From positions 1-64,000 of the forward strand of contig JADJVQ010000018.1 of NCBI GenBank assembly GCA_016710525.1: 64,000 nucleotides of DNA, read 5' to 3'. The position numbers and the translations under genes are program-made. The DNA comes from Burkholderiaceae bacterium (GTDB lineage: Bacteria; Pseudomonadota; Gammaproteobacteria; Burkholderiales; Burkholderiaceae_E). Shown piece by piece: positions 54,062 to 64,000 of this stretch; positions within the stretch are counted from its first letter, which is position 1; each line of letters begins with the position of its first letter. The notes under the pieces were generated by a model. It ran no database searches. It saw only the letters and a program-made list of their open reading frames with translations, and was not told the DNA's origin.

Positions 54062-56236
54062 GTGAACAAGAAGAAGTGGCTTCTGATCGCCGTGCTGCTG
54101 GGCGCCGTGACCGCGTTTTTCGCGCTCGGGCTGCATCGCTACTTCACGTTGGCCGAGGTCAAGGCACGCCAGGTCGAGATCAGCGACCTGTTCGTCCAAA
54201 GGCCGGTTCTGGTGGTCGGGTTGTTCTTCGCCACCTATCTCGCGGTGGCCGCGCTGTCGCTGCCCGGGGCGGCGCTGCTCACGCTGCTGGGCGGGGCGAT
54301 CTTCGGAGTGGTCTGGGGCACGGTCATCGTGTCATTCGCGTCCAGCATCGGCGCGACGCTGTCGTTCCTGTCCAGCCGGTATCTGTTCCGGGAGGCGGTC
54401 CAGAAGCGCTTCGGCACCCGGCTGGGCGCGATCAATCGCGGCATCGAGCGGGACGGCGGTTTTTATCTGGTCACCTTGCGGCTGGTGCCCGTGTTTCCGT
54501 TCTTCGCGGTCAATCTGCTGATGGGCCTGACCCCGATCTCCACGCGCGCCTTTTATGTCGCCAGCCAGATCGGCATGTTTCTGGGCACCGTCGTCTATGT
54601 GAACGTCGGCACCCAGCTGGCCGGGCTGGAGTCGCTTCGGGGCATCGTGTCGCCCGGCCTGCTGGCGTCGTTCGCAGCGCTCGGGCTGCTGCCGCTGGCG
54701 GCGCGCAAGATCGTGTCGCTGCTGGAGCAGCGCAAGGTGTACGCACCCTGGGCCGCGCGCCGCCCGGCCCGCTTCGATCGCAACATCGTGGTGATCGGCG
54801 CCGGCAGCGCGGGCCTGGTGACCGCGTACATCGCTGCGGCGGTCAAGGCCAGCGTCACACTGATCGAGCGCCATCAGATGGGCGGGGACTGCCTGAACAC
54901 CGGCTGCGTGCCCTCCAAGGCGCTGATCCGCTCGGCCAAGCTGCTGCATCAGGCCCGCAAGTCGCAGGCCTATGGCATTCGGGAGATGCAGGTCGGCTTC
55001 GAATTTGCCGATGTGATGGAGCGCGTGCAGCGCGTGATCCGCACCATCGAGCCGCACGACTCGGTGCAGCGTTATACCAGCCTGGGCGTCGATTGCGTCA
55101 AGGGCCAGGCGCGGATCGTGTCGCCCTGGGAAGTCGAAGTCACCGAGCCGGCGATCGCGGCGGGCGATGAGCCGGTCCGCCGCGTGATCAGCGCGCGCAG
55201 CATCGTCATCGCCGCGGGCGCGCGGCCGCTGGTGCCGCCGATCCCCGGCCTGCAGGATGTGGGTTACCTGACCTCGGACAACGTCTGGGCGATCCGCGAA
55301 CTGCCGGCGCGCCTGATCGTGCTGGGCGGTGGGCCGATCGGATGCGAGCTGGCACAGAGCTTCGCGCGATTCGGCTCGCAGGTGACGCAGGTGGAGATGG
55401 CGCCGCGGCTGCTGATTCGCGAGGATCCGGAGGTCTCGACGCTGGTCGCCGAGGCATTCACCGCCGAGGGCATCGATGTCCGGGTGGGGCACAAGGCGCT
55501 GCGCTTCGAGCAGTCGGACGGGCAGCGGGTGCTGGTCGCCGAACACCAGGGCGCCGAGGTGCGGATCGCCTTCGATCAGGTGCTGCTGGCGCTGGGGCGC
55601 AGTCCCAATACCGCCGGCTACGGCCTGGAAGAAATGGGCATCGCCACCACTGCGGCGCGCACGGTCGAGGTCGATGGTTTCCTGCGCACCCGCTTTCCCA
55701 ACATCTTCGCCTGCGGCGATGTCGCCGGGCCCTATCAGTTCACGCACACGGCGGCCCATGCCGCCTGGTTCGCGGCGGTCAATGCGCTGTTCGGGCGGTT
55801 CAAGCAGTTCCCGGTGGACTGGTCGGTGGTGCCCTGGTGCACGTTCACCGATCCCGAGGTCGCGCGGGTCGGCCTGAACGAAACCGAGGCGGCGGCCAAG
55901 GGGATCGCCTATGAGGTCAGCCGGTTCGGCATCGACGATCTCGACCGGGCGATTGCCGATGAGGCCGCCCATGGATTCATCAAGGTGCTGACCGTGCCCG
56001 GCAAGGATCGGATCCTCGGCGTGACGATCGTGGGCGAGCACGCCGGAGACCTGATCGCCGAATACGTCGCCGCGATGAAGCAGCGCATCGGACTGAACAA
56101 GGTGCTGGGCACGATGCACATCTACCCGACGCTGGCCGAGGCGAACAAGTTCGTGGCGGGCGAATGGAAGCGGGCGCATGCGCCTCAACGTCTGCTGGGC
56201 TGGGTCCGGCGCTACCACCAATGGCAGCTGGGCTGA
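54062..56236 (+). CDS. Fusion of TVP38/DedA-like membrane domain and mercuric reductase-like FAD/disulfide oxidoreductase
   Basis: 724 residues from GTG 54062. Residues 1-225 have six or so helices and the SNARE-associated/TVP38 pattern (GAALLTLLGGAIFG, FYLVTLRLVPVFPFFAVNLLMGL). From 240: IVVIGAGSAGLVTAYIAA (FAD), redox-active Cys277/Cys282 in GGDCLNTGCVPSK, NAD motif VLGGGPIGCELAQSFARFG near 430, and the C-terminal dimer motif HIYPTLAEANKF with active-site His. No N-terminal metal-binding (MerA NmerA) domain, no C-terminal CC pair, so mercury is not a likely substrate. Close homologues exist as fusions in other bacteria; function undetermined. It overlaps the next gene by 16 bp. Confidence 0.88.
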   Translation: MNKKKWLLIAVLLGAVTAFFALGLHRYFTLAEVKARQVEISDLFVQRPVLVVGLFFATYLAVAALSLPGAALLTLLGGAIFGVVWGTVIVSFASSIGATLSFLSSRYLFREAVQKRFGTRLGAINRGIERDGGFYLVTLRLVPVFPFFAVNLLMGLTPISTRAFYVASQIGMFLGTVVYVNVGTQLAGLESLRGIVSPGLLASFAALGLLPLAARKIVSLLEQRKVYAPWAARRPARFDRNIVVIGAGSAGLVTAYIAAAVKASVTLIERHQMGGDCLNTGCVPSKALIRSAKLLHQARKSQAYGIREMQVGFEFADVMERVQRVIRTIEPHDSVQRYTSLGVDCVKGQARIVSPWEVEVTEPAIAAGDEPVRRVISARSIVIAAGARPLVPPIPGLQDVGYLTSDNVWAIRELPARLIVLGGGPIGCELAQSFARFGSQVTQVEMAPRLLIREDPEVSTLVAEAFTAEGIDVRVGHKALRFEQSDGQRVLVAEHQGAEVRIAFDQVLLALGRSPNTAGYGLEEMGIATTAARTVEVDGFLRTRFPNIFACGDVAGPYQFTHTAAHAAWFAAVNALFGRFKQFPVDWSVVPWCTFTDPEVARVGLNETEAAAKGIAYEVSRFGIDDLDRAIADEAAHGFIKVLTVPGKDRILGVTIVGEHAGDLIAEYVAAMKQRIGLNKVLGTMHIYPTLAEANKFVAGEWKRAHAPQRLLGWVRRYHQWQLG

Positions 56237-56973
56237 ACGGCGCGCCTGCTGCCTCTGCGGGCCCTGATCGCCCGCCCGCCGAGACCGGCCTGCCGGTGGC
56301 CGTCGTGGTTCCCGTGCTGGACGAGCGCGAGAACATCGCTGCGGTGCTCGCCAGCCTCGCGGGGCGCGCCGCCCAGGTCGTCGTCGCCGATGGCGGCAGC
56401 CAGGATGGCACACCGGTGCTTGCGCAGGCGCACGGCGCAATCGTGATCACCTCCGAGCGGGGGCGCGCGATCCAGATGAACGCCGGGGCGGCCGCGCTGG
56501 CGCCGGGCTGGCGCGTGGTCCTGTTCCTTCATGCGGACACCCGGCTGCCGGCAGACTGGAGCGAGGCGATCGGCCAGGCTGTGCGCGGCGGCGCCCAATG
56601 GGGGCGATTCGACGTGCGCCTGCGTTCCGAGCATCCGCTGCTGCGTCTGGTCGGTGCGATGATGAATGCGCGCTCGCGGCTGACGGGCATCTGCACCGGC
56701 GACCAGGCGATGTTCGTCACCGCGCCCGCATGGCATCGCATCGGGGGCTTTCCAGCCATCGAACTGATGGAGGACATCGCGATCAGCGCACGCCTGAAGC
56801 GCTGCGCCGGTCGACCGGCCGCCTTGCGGGCCGTGGTCCAGGTCAGCGCCCGCCGATGGGAGCGAAACGGCATCTGGCGCACGATCGGGGCGATGTGGAT
56901 CCTGCGCCTGCGCTATTTCCTGGGCGAGGCACCGCCCAGCCTGCATGCGCGGTACTACGGAAAACCGCGATGA
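56221..56973 (+). CDS. Glycosyltransferase, rSAM/selenodomain-associated transferase 2 type
   Basis: 250 residues. GT2-type nucleotide-sugar core: VAVVVPVLDERENIAAVLAS, VVVADGGSQDGT, LFLHADTRLPADW with DxD-like HADT, GDQAMFV and GFPAIELMEDIAISARL. It fits the family known as transferase 2, rSAM/selenodomain-associated (TIGR04283). It starts inside the fusion gene's end and stops in overlap (ATGA) with the next gene. The sugar donor and acceptor are unknown; a sugar-containing product of the ArsS-like pathway fits. Confidence 0.86.
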   Translation: MAAGLNGAPAASAGPDRPPAETGLPVAVVVPVLDERENIAAVLASLAGRAAQVVVADGGSQDGTPVLAQAHGAIVITSERGRAIQMNAGAAALAPGWRVVLFLHADTRLPADWSEAIGQAVRGGAQWGRFDVRLRSEHPLLRLVGAMMNARSRLTGICTGDQAMFVTAPAWHRIGGFPAIELMEDIAISARLKRCAGRPAALRAVVQVSARRWERNGIWRTIGAMWILRLRYFLGEAPPSLHARYYGKPR

Positions 56974-57644
56974 GTCTTGCCGGAGGGGCCGAGTCCGTGA
57001 GCGCGACCGACAAACCGCGCGAACTGGTGATCGTGTTTGCCCGCAGTCCGCGCCTGGGCCAGGTCAAGTCACGACTGGCCGCCACGCTGGGCGCCGCCGC
57101 TGCACTGCAGGCGTATCGCGAACTGCTCGAACATGCGCTGGCCGCCGTGGCCAGCTGCCCGGGCGTCGAGCGCTGGCTGTGCCTGACGGGCGACGACCCG
57201 CACGGCGAAGGCGCGGCGCTGGCCACCCGGTTCGGCCTGCGGCTGGCGTCGCAGTCGGGTGCCGACCTGGGCGAGCGGATGGCGCGCGCCCTGAGCGACG
57301 GCCTGGCCGAACATGCTCGTGTCGTGCTGATCGGCTGCGACTGTCCACCGATCGACGCCACCGTTCTGCGGGCGTCCTTGCGGGCGCTGGAATCCCACGA
57401 TCTGGTCTTCGGTCCCACCGAGGATGGAGGCTATGCGCTGGTCGGCACGCGGGTGCCGCCATGCGAGGCGGTCTTCGGGCCGATCGATTGGGGCACGGCC
57501 AGAGTAATGTCGCAGACCCGTGACCGACTGCGTGCCGAAGGCATTTCCGCCTTCGAACTGCCGATGCTGTGGGATGTGGATGAAGCGGCCGACTGGGCAC
57601 GCTTTCAGGCGTGGAAACCGCCTCGGGGCGAAGGCGCACGATGA
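56970..57644 (+). CDS. Glycosyltransferase A-like, rSAM/selenodomain-associated transferase 1 type (DUF2064)
   Basis: 224 residues. Nucleotidyltransferase-like Rossmann core: LVIVFARSPRLGQVKSRLAATLG (resembling the GTP-binding loop of MobA-like enzymes), VVLIGCDCPPIDATVLRAS and LVFGPTEDGGYALVG. This is the family called transferase 1, rSAM/selenodomain-associated (TIGR04282). Probably transfers or activates a sugar-phosphate. The start ATG 56970 overlaps the previous stop by four bases. Confidence 0.86.
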   Translation: MSLAGGAESVSATDKPRELVIVFARSPRLGQVKSRLAATLGAAAALQAYRELLEHALAAVASCPGVERWLCLTGDDPHGEGAALATRFGLRLASQSGADLGERMARALSDGLAEHARVVLIGCDCPPIDATVLRASLRALESHDLVFGPTEDGGYALVGTRVPPCEAVFGPIDWGTARVMSQTRDRLRAEGISAFELPMLWDVDEAADWARFQAWKPPRGEGAR

Positions 57645-58564
57645 CCGTTGCAGGGACACCGGCCCCTGCGGTCCCGCCGGCCCGGCCGGCGTGCGCAGGT
57701 CGATCGCGTCTTCGGTTCCTGCTGGCCGGTTTGGGCGCAGGGATCGCAAGCTGGGGCGTCGGCGGACGCGCTCAGCCGGTCGGACCGGCCCCGTCGGACC
57801 TGTCCACCCGTCCGACGGGCACGAGCCCGGCCGGAGGGGCCGCCCGGCAGCCGAATGCCAAGCCGCCATCGGCGCCAGACGATGGCGCGGCGCGGCAGTC
57901 CCTGACCAGCGCGTTCTCGAATGCGACCCCGGGCGGCCCCCTGCCGGCAGGCTGGCTGGAGCAGCGGCTGCGATCGATCGATGCCAACCGATACCGGCTG
58001 GTGGCCGAGCAGGGGCAGACGATGCTGAAGATCGAGTCGAACCGCTCGGCATCCAGCGTGCTGCATCGGCTGCCCCCCGGGGCTCGACCTGCGCGGCTGG
58101 CCTGGCGCTGGCGCACCGACAACTGGCCAAGCGCAAGCGCGGCATTCGGCGAGAAGGCGGGCGACGATTTCAGCCTGCGTCTGTACCTGATGTTCGACTA
58201 TCCGCTGGATCGCGTGCCGACCGGCCAGGCGCTGGCGCTGCGCATGGCGAGAGCCTTGCACGATCCGACCCTGCCGGCCGCCACGCTGTGTTACGTGGCT
58301 GATCCACGCGTCCCGGCCGGAACGCTGATGGCCTCGCCCTACACGAGCCGGGTGCAGGTGATGGTGATCCGATCGGCGCCCTTGTCGGAGGCGGGATGGC
58401 AGGAAGACCGCGATCTCGAGGCCGATTTTCAGCGCGCCTTCGGATCCGAGTACGGTCCCGGCATGGCGCCGGTCGCCGCTGTGGCCCTGGCCGCCGATAC
58501 CGATCAGAGCGGCTCGCGGGTGAACTCGTGGTTCAGCGACCTGCGTTGGTCGAACGTTCGCTGA
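57641..58564 (+). CDS. DUF3047 family exported protein
   Basis: 307 residues. The N-terminal part has a membrane-directing segment (RLRFLLAGLGAGIASWGVGG, about 23-42), then a Pro/Ser/Gly-rich linker (to about 90) and the DUF3047 domain (LAWRWRTDNWPSASAAFGEKAGDDFSLRLYLMFDY, VADPRVPAGTLMASPYT, DTDQSGSRVNSWFSDLRW). Function unknown. It starts in overlap with the previous gene (ATGA) and its last 32 bases overlap the end of the converging MASE1-GGDEF-EAL gene. Probably periplasmic. Confidence 0.84.
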   Translation: MTVAGTPAPAVPPARPACAGRSRLRFLLAGLGAGIASWGVGGRAQPVGPAPSDLSTRPTGTSPAGGAARQPNAKPPSAPDDGAARQSLTSAFSNATPGGPLPAGWLEQRLRSIDANRYRLVAEQGQTMLKIESNRSASSVLHRLPPGARPARLAWRWRTDNWPSASAAFGEKAGDDFSLRLYLMFDYPLDRVPTGQALALRMARALHDPTLPAATLCYVADPRVPAGTLMASPYTSRVQVMVIRSAPLSEAGWQEDRDLEADFQRAFGSEYGPGMAPVAAVALAADTDQSGSRVNSWFSDLRWSNVR

Positions 58565-60944
58565 CCGCGTCAGCCGGCCTCACCAGCGGCGGCGGGGGCG
58601 GCGGAGCGTCGGGCTCGGTGGCCCGCAGCAGCGCTTCGACATGCGCGTCGGCACGCGCCTGCGCATCGGCCTGGGCCAGCGAGTCGGCCTTGGCCTGAGT
58701 CGCCGCGATGTTCTCGGCGTTGCGGGCGTGGAAATTGGCGATCTGCTCGAAAACCTCTGCGATCGGTCGCGCGCTGCCGACCAGTTCGCCCTGCACATAC
58801 TCGACGCCCAGGAAGCGCAGTCGGTCGTAGATGTCCTGGTTGTGCACGTGCTCGGCGATGGTCTTGACGTTCAGCCGGCGGGCGACCCGCACCGTCGACA
58901 AGACGATTTCCTCGTCGATCGGGTTGGTCACCAGGTTGCGGATGAACGAGCCGTCGATCTTCAGGTAGTCGATCGGGAATCGTTTCAGGTATTCGAAGGT
59001 GGCCAGGCCGGTGCCAAAGTCGTCCAGTGCAATCCCGAAGCCCTCCGCTTTCAACTCGTCGACCAGGCGCGAGGCCGCCCCCGGATTGCGGATGGCTTCG
59101 CTCTCGGTGATCTCGAACACGATCTTGCCGGGCGGGATCTTGAAGCGGGCGCGCTGCTCGCGAATGAAGGAGGCGATCATGCCGTCGCTCATCGTCATGC
59201 CGGACAGATTGATCGAGCATTTCCAGGTGCGCTCCAGCGCGCCGCGGTGCTCCGAGAGCCACGCAAACACCATCTCGATGACCCCGCGGTCGAGCGCCAC
59301 GGTCATCTGGGCCTGGACCGCCAGCGGCAGGAATTCGGGCGGCCGGATCAGATGCCCCTGGGCATCGCGAAGGCGGGTCAGGACCTCGTAGGCGACCATG
59401 CCTTCGGGGGCCTCCGGATCAACCATCGGCTGGGCGTAGACCTCGAGCCGCTTTTCGCGGATCGCTTCGCGCACGTGCTCGAGCTTGCCCTGGTGGGAGC
59501 GGCGCGCGTCGATCATCGTCTGAGACAGCGGTTCGACGAACAGCTGCGGGTCGCGCACGCTGGCGGCGATCGCCATCGCGTCCGACAGCGACAGCAGGCA
59601 GTCTTCGCCATCGATCATCACCGAACGGTCGATCAGCAGGCCGCCGACGCTGGCTTGCAGGCGGATGCTGCCGTGGTCGGCCTTGTAGACCTGGCCGTTG
59701 AGTTGCGCGTAGATCTCGCGGGCGAGGCCGCGTACGCTGGCGACGGTATCGGCGATCACCATCAGCGCGAAGCGGCCGGACGAAAGCCGCGCCGCCTGAA
59801 GCGCGCCCGGCTGGCGCATCAGCAGCATGGCCACGCTCTGCTCCAGATGCAGCGCCTGGATCGGTCCGCACAGGTCGTTGACAGTGTCGAAGTTGCCGAC
59901 GTTGATGCCGATCAGGCCATAACCGGGCCGATCGGCCGCATCCAGCCGCTCGGCCAGCTCGGCCAGCAGGCCACGGTCGTTGAGCAGTCCGGTGGTCATG
60001 TCCTGACGGGCCTGCAGCGCCACCCGCGCCAGAGCCTGGCGTCGATCGGTGGCAACAGCCTGCATCAGCAGGGCGACCACGACCGCGCATAACACCAGCA
60101 CGGTCCCTTCGAGCGCGCGCGCCACGTTCTCGCTGGCATCGCCAACCTCGAAGGCCCGCACCGCCAGCAGCAGGGCAGCCGTCACGAACAAGGTCATCGC
60201 CGTGGTGCGCTCAGGCATGCGCACCGACGTCCAGGCAACGATCGGGAAGAAGAAGAACAGCAGCGCATGTCCGTATTCGCGCTGCCCCAGGCTCGACAGC
60301 AGCAGGCTGCCGGCGATCACGAATACCGTCAGCACGATGGCCGTGGTATCCAGCAGTGCGCCGCTGGGCTCGTCGTTATCCCGTGAATGCGACAGCCCGT
60401 CGCGGGCCCAGGCGAGCAGGGCAGGGGCTACCAGCAGCAGTCCCAGCGCATCGATCAGCCACCAGGCGATGAAAAGGTGCGCGGCATGGACAACCGGCAT
60501 GAACCCCGCCGCGCGCAGGCCCAGCGTCGCGATGGCGGCATCCAGCGGGGCTGCGACCAGGCCGCACATCAGCAGGAAGCGAAGGACCGCATCCATCCGA
60601 TAGTCGGCGGGCTTCCAGGCGTTGAGCTTGCGCATCGCAGCGATGGCGACGATCGGGCCGGCGGACGTGGCGAGCAGAGCGGTCAGTGCGAAGCGCAGGC
60701 TCTCGAATCCGACGAAGGCCCAGGCCGCCGCGCCCACCGCAGCCGGCAGCACCCAGACCGGTCCGTAGCGCCAGCCGCTGGCCAGCGCGATGGCGCCCGC
60801 GGGCCAGACCAGAAGTCCGACCGGACTTTCGAATGCAAGAAGGCGTGCCACCAGGCAGCCGGCAAAACTGAGCGCGGCCATCAGCACGGCGCGCAGCACC
60901 AATTCCAGGCTCGACGGGAGGCTGGCAGTCAGGATGGGTGACAA
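58533..60944 (-). CDS. MASE1-like membrane protein with degenerate GGDEF and EAL domains
   Basis: About 803 residues from TTG 60944; the start is uncertain because no ATG/GTG with a good site exists before the first helix. An N-terminal MASE1-like sensor of about eight helices (residues 10-310) is followed by a GGDEF domain whose active site is SSGRF (RLSSGRFALMVI), so no cyclase activity, and an EAL domain with EVL (AYEVLTRLRD), EITESEA, LDDFGTG and LKIDGSFI, retaining most catalytic residues, although AEGVE is AEHVH. Probably a phosphodiesterase or c-di-GMP receptor. The C-terminus is an Ala-rich helix and a run of six Pro. It converges on the DUF3047 gene. Confidence 0.88.
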   Translation of the reverse strand: MSPILTASLPSSLELVLRAVLMAALSFAGCLVARLLAFESPVGLLVWPAGAIALASGWRYGPVWVLPAAVGAAAWAFVGFESLRFALTALLATSAGPIVAIAAMRKLNAWKPADYRMDAVLRFLLMCGLVAAPLDAAIATLGLRAAGFMPVVHAAHLFIAWWLIDALGLLLVAPALLAWARDGLSHSRDNDEPSGALLDTTAIVLTVFVIAGSLLLSSLGQREYGHALLFFFFPIVAWTSVRMPERTTAMTLFVTAALLLAVRAFEVGDASENVARALEGTVLVLCAVVVALLMQAVATDRRQALARVALQARQDMTTGLLNDRGLLAELAERLDAADRPGYGLIGINVGNFDTVNDLCGPIQALHLEQSVAMLLMRQPGALQAARLSSGRFALMVIADTVASVRGLAREIYAQLNGQVYKADHGSIRLQASVGGLLIDRSVMIDGEDCLLSLSDAMAIAASVRDPQLFVEPLSQTMIDARRSHQGKLEHVREAIREKRLEVYAQPMVDPEAPEGMVAYEVLTRLRDAQGHLIRPPEFLPLAVQAQMTVALDRGVIEMVFAWLSEHRGALERTWKCSINLSGMTMSDGMIASFIREQRARFKIPPGKIVFEITESEAIRNPGAASRLVDELKAEGFGIALDDFGTGLATFEYLKRFPIDYLKIDGSFIRNLVTNPIDEEIVLSTVRVARRLNVKTIAEHVHNQDIYDRLRFLGVEYVQGELVGSARPIAEVFEQIANFHARNAENIAATQAKADSLAQADAQARADAHVEALLRATEPDAPPPPPPLVRPADAVSERSTNAGR

Positions 60945-61200
60945 GGGCGGTCGATCAGGTGGTGACAGCGACGAGTTTAATTCAACGGGGACGGTCCGGG
61001 CTTCCCGCCCGCCGCGGCCTCTGGCCGGACGGCGACAGGATAGCGATGGTCGGTCCGATATCGGCACGAGGCGTGGATCCGCAAACGGGCACGGCAAGCC
61101 GCAAGGGCGCACAGCGGCATAAAAGCAAGCGCCCCGCAGGGCGCCCAAGAGTCGGACCACTGCGCCAGGCGGCGGCGCAGCAGTTCGTTCCAGCGGGCCT

Positions 61201-63910
<2,710 letters not shown>

Positions 63911-64000
63911 GGGGATCCTCTTGCTGGGTCGAGTGGGGGTCGGGATGCAGGATGGCAGACGGGCATCTTCCCGTCGATCGGCTAGGGCGCGGGACGGCTG

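Noticed and set aside
54062..56236. Mercuric reductase (MerA) and a mercury-resistance locus
   Set aside because: No metal-binding N-domain, no C-terminal Cys pair and no merT/merP/merR operon nearby.

Overview
The window is high-GC, gene-dense chromosomal DNA of a proteobacterium, most likely a betaproteobacterium of the order Burkholderiales. Indications are two Bug/TctC-type periplasmic binding proteins, a DUF1631 protein, CoA-based catabolic gene sets, and the order thrS-infC-rpmI-rplT-pheS-pheT-ihfA-merR with an IHF-alpha that has an N-terminal extension. There are no transposases, phage modules or CRISPR arrays. The flavin monooxygenase at the left edge is cut by the window boundary.

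Layout. 1-3.4 kb: flavin monooxygenase and enoyl-CoA hydratase-like gene, divergent from a Bug solute-binding protein. 3.4-7.0 kb: a signalling operon of a stand-alone photoactive-yellow-protein-like PAS protein, a PAS-PAS-GGDEF protein and a PAS-GGDEF-EAL protein. 7.1-11.1 kb: a small conserved protein, a second Bug protein, an FAD oxidoreductase and a translationally coupled CMD/AhpD-like pair. 11.1-17.5 kb: an orphan protein, EgtB, a sulfatase/phosphonate monoester hydrolase, a thiolase and an MFS permease. 17.6-22.8 kb: an alicyclic acid (cyclohexanecarboxylate) degradation cluster, badH-badI-aliB-aliA, divergent from its MarR regulator badR. 22.8-31.3 kb: an Hsp70-like protein, a TPR response regulator with an altered phosphorylation site, a CoA-transferase, an intradiol dioxygenase, a RutE-like nitroreductase and a DUF4010 membrane protein. 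31.4-35.9 kb: a MacB/Dev-type ABC exporter (ATPase, permease, membrane-fusion protein). 35.9-42.1 kb: a thioesterase, a DUF1631 protein and an FbpBC-type iron(III) importer. 42.1-50.4 kb: tRNA-Val, the translation cluster (thrS to ihfA, merR) and tRNA-Pro. 50.8-58.6 kb: a medium-chain dehydrogenase, then a tight operon around an ArsS-like radical SAM protein: metallophosphatase, TVP38-mercuric-reductase-like fusion, two selenodomain-associated transferases and a DUF3047 protein. 58.5-64 kb: a MASE1-GGDEF-EAL protein and aconitase AcnA.

Principal observations. (1) The PYP-like protein keeps the chromophore Cys and the Tyr/Glu/Met positions of photoactive yellow protein and is joined stop-to-start to a diguanylate cyclase, suggesting a light- or redox-to-c-di-GMP module. 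(2) The ArsS-centred operon resembles a recurring but functionally undefined radical SAM/selenodomain set. (3) The TPR response regulator carries Glu instead of Asp at its phosphorylation site. (4) The bad/ali cluster has badR and badH promoters that overlap in one -10 region, and no badK. (5) infC starts with AUC.

Six genes (aliA, the ABC permease, fbpC, merR, arsS-like, acnA) each carry a single-base indel that breaks an otherwise intact frame, several in or beside short homopolymers. Two of the six are expected to be important housekeeping or conserved genes (acnA, the ihfA-linked merR), so sequencing or assembly error is more likely than true pseudogenes. These genes are annotated across the indel.
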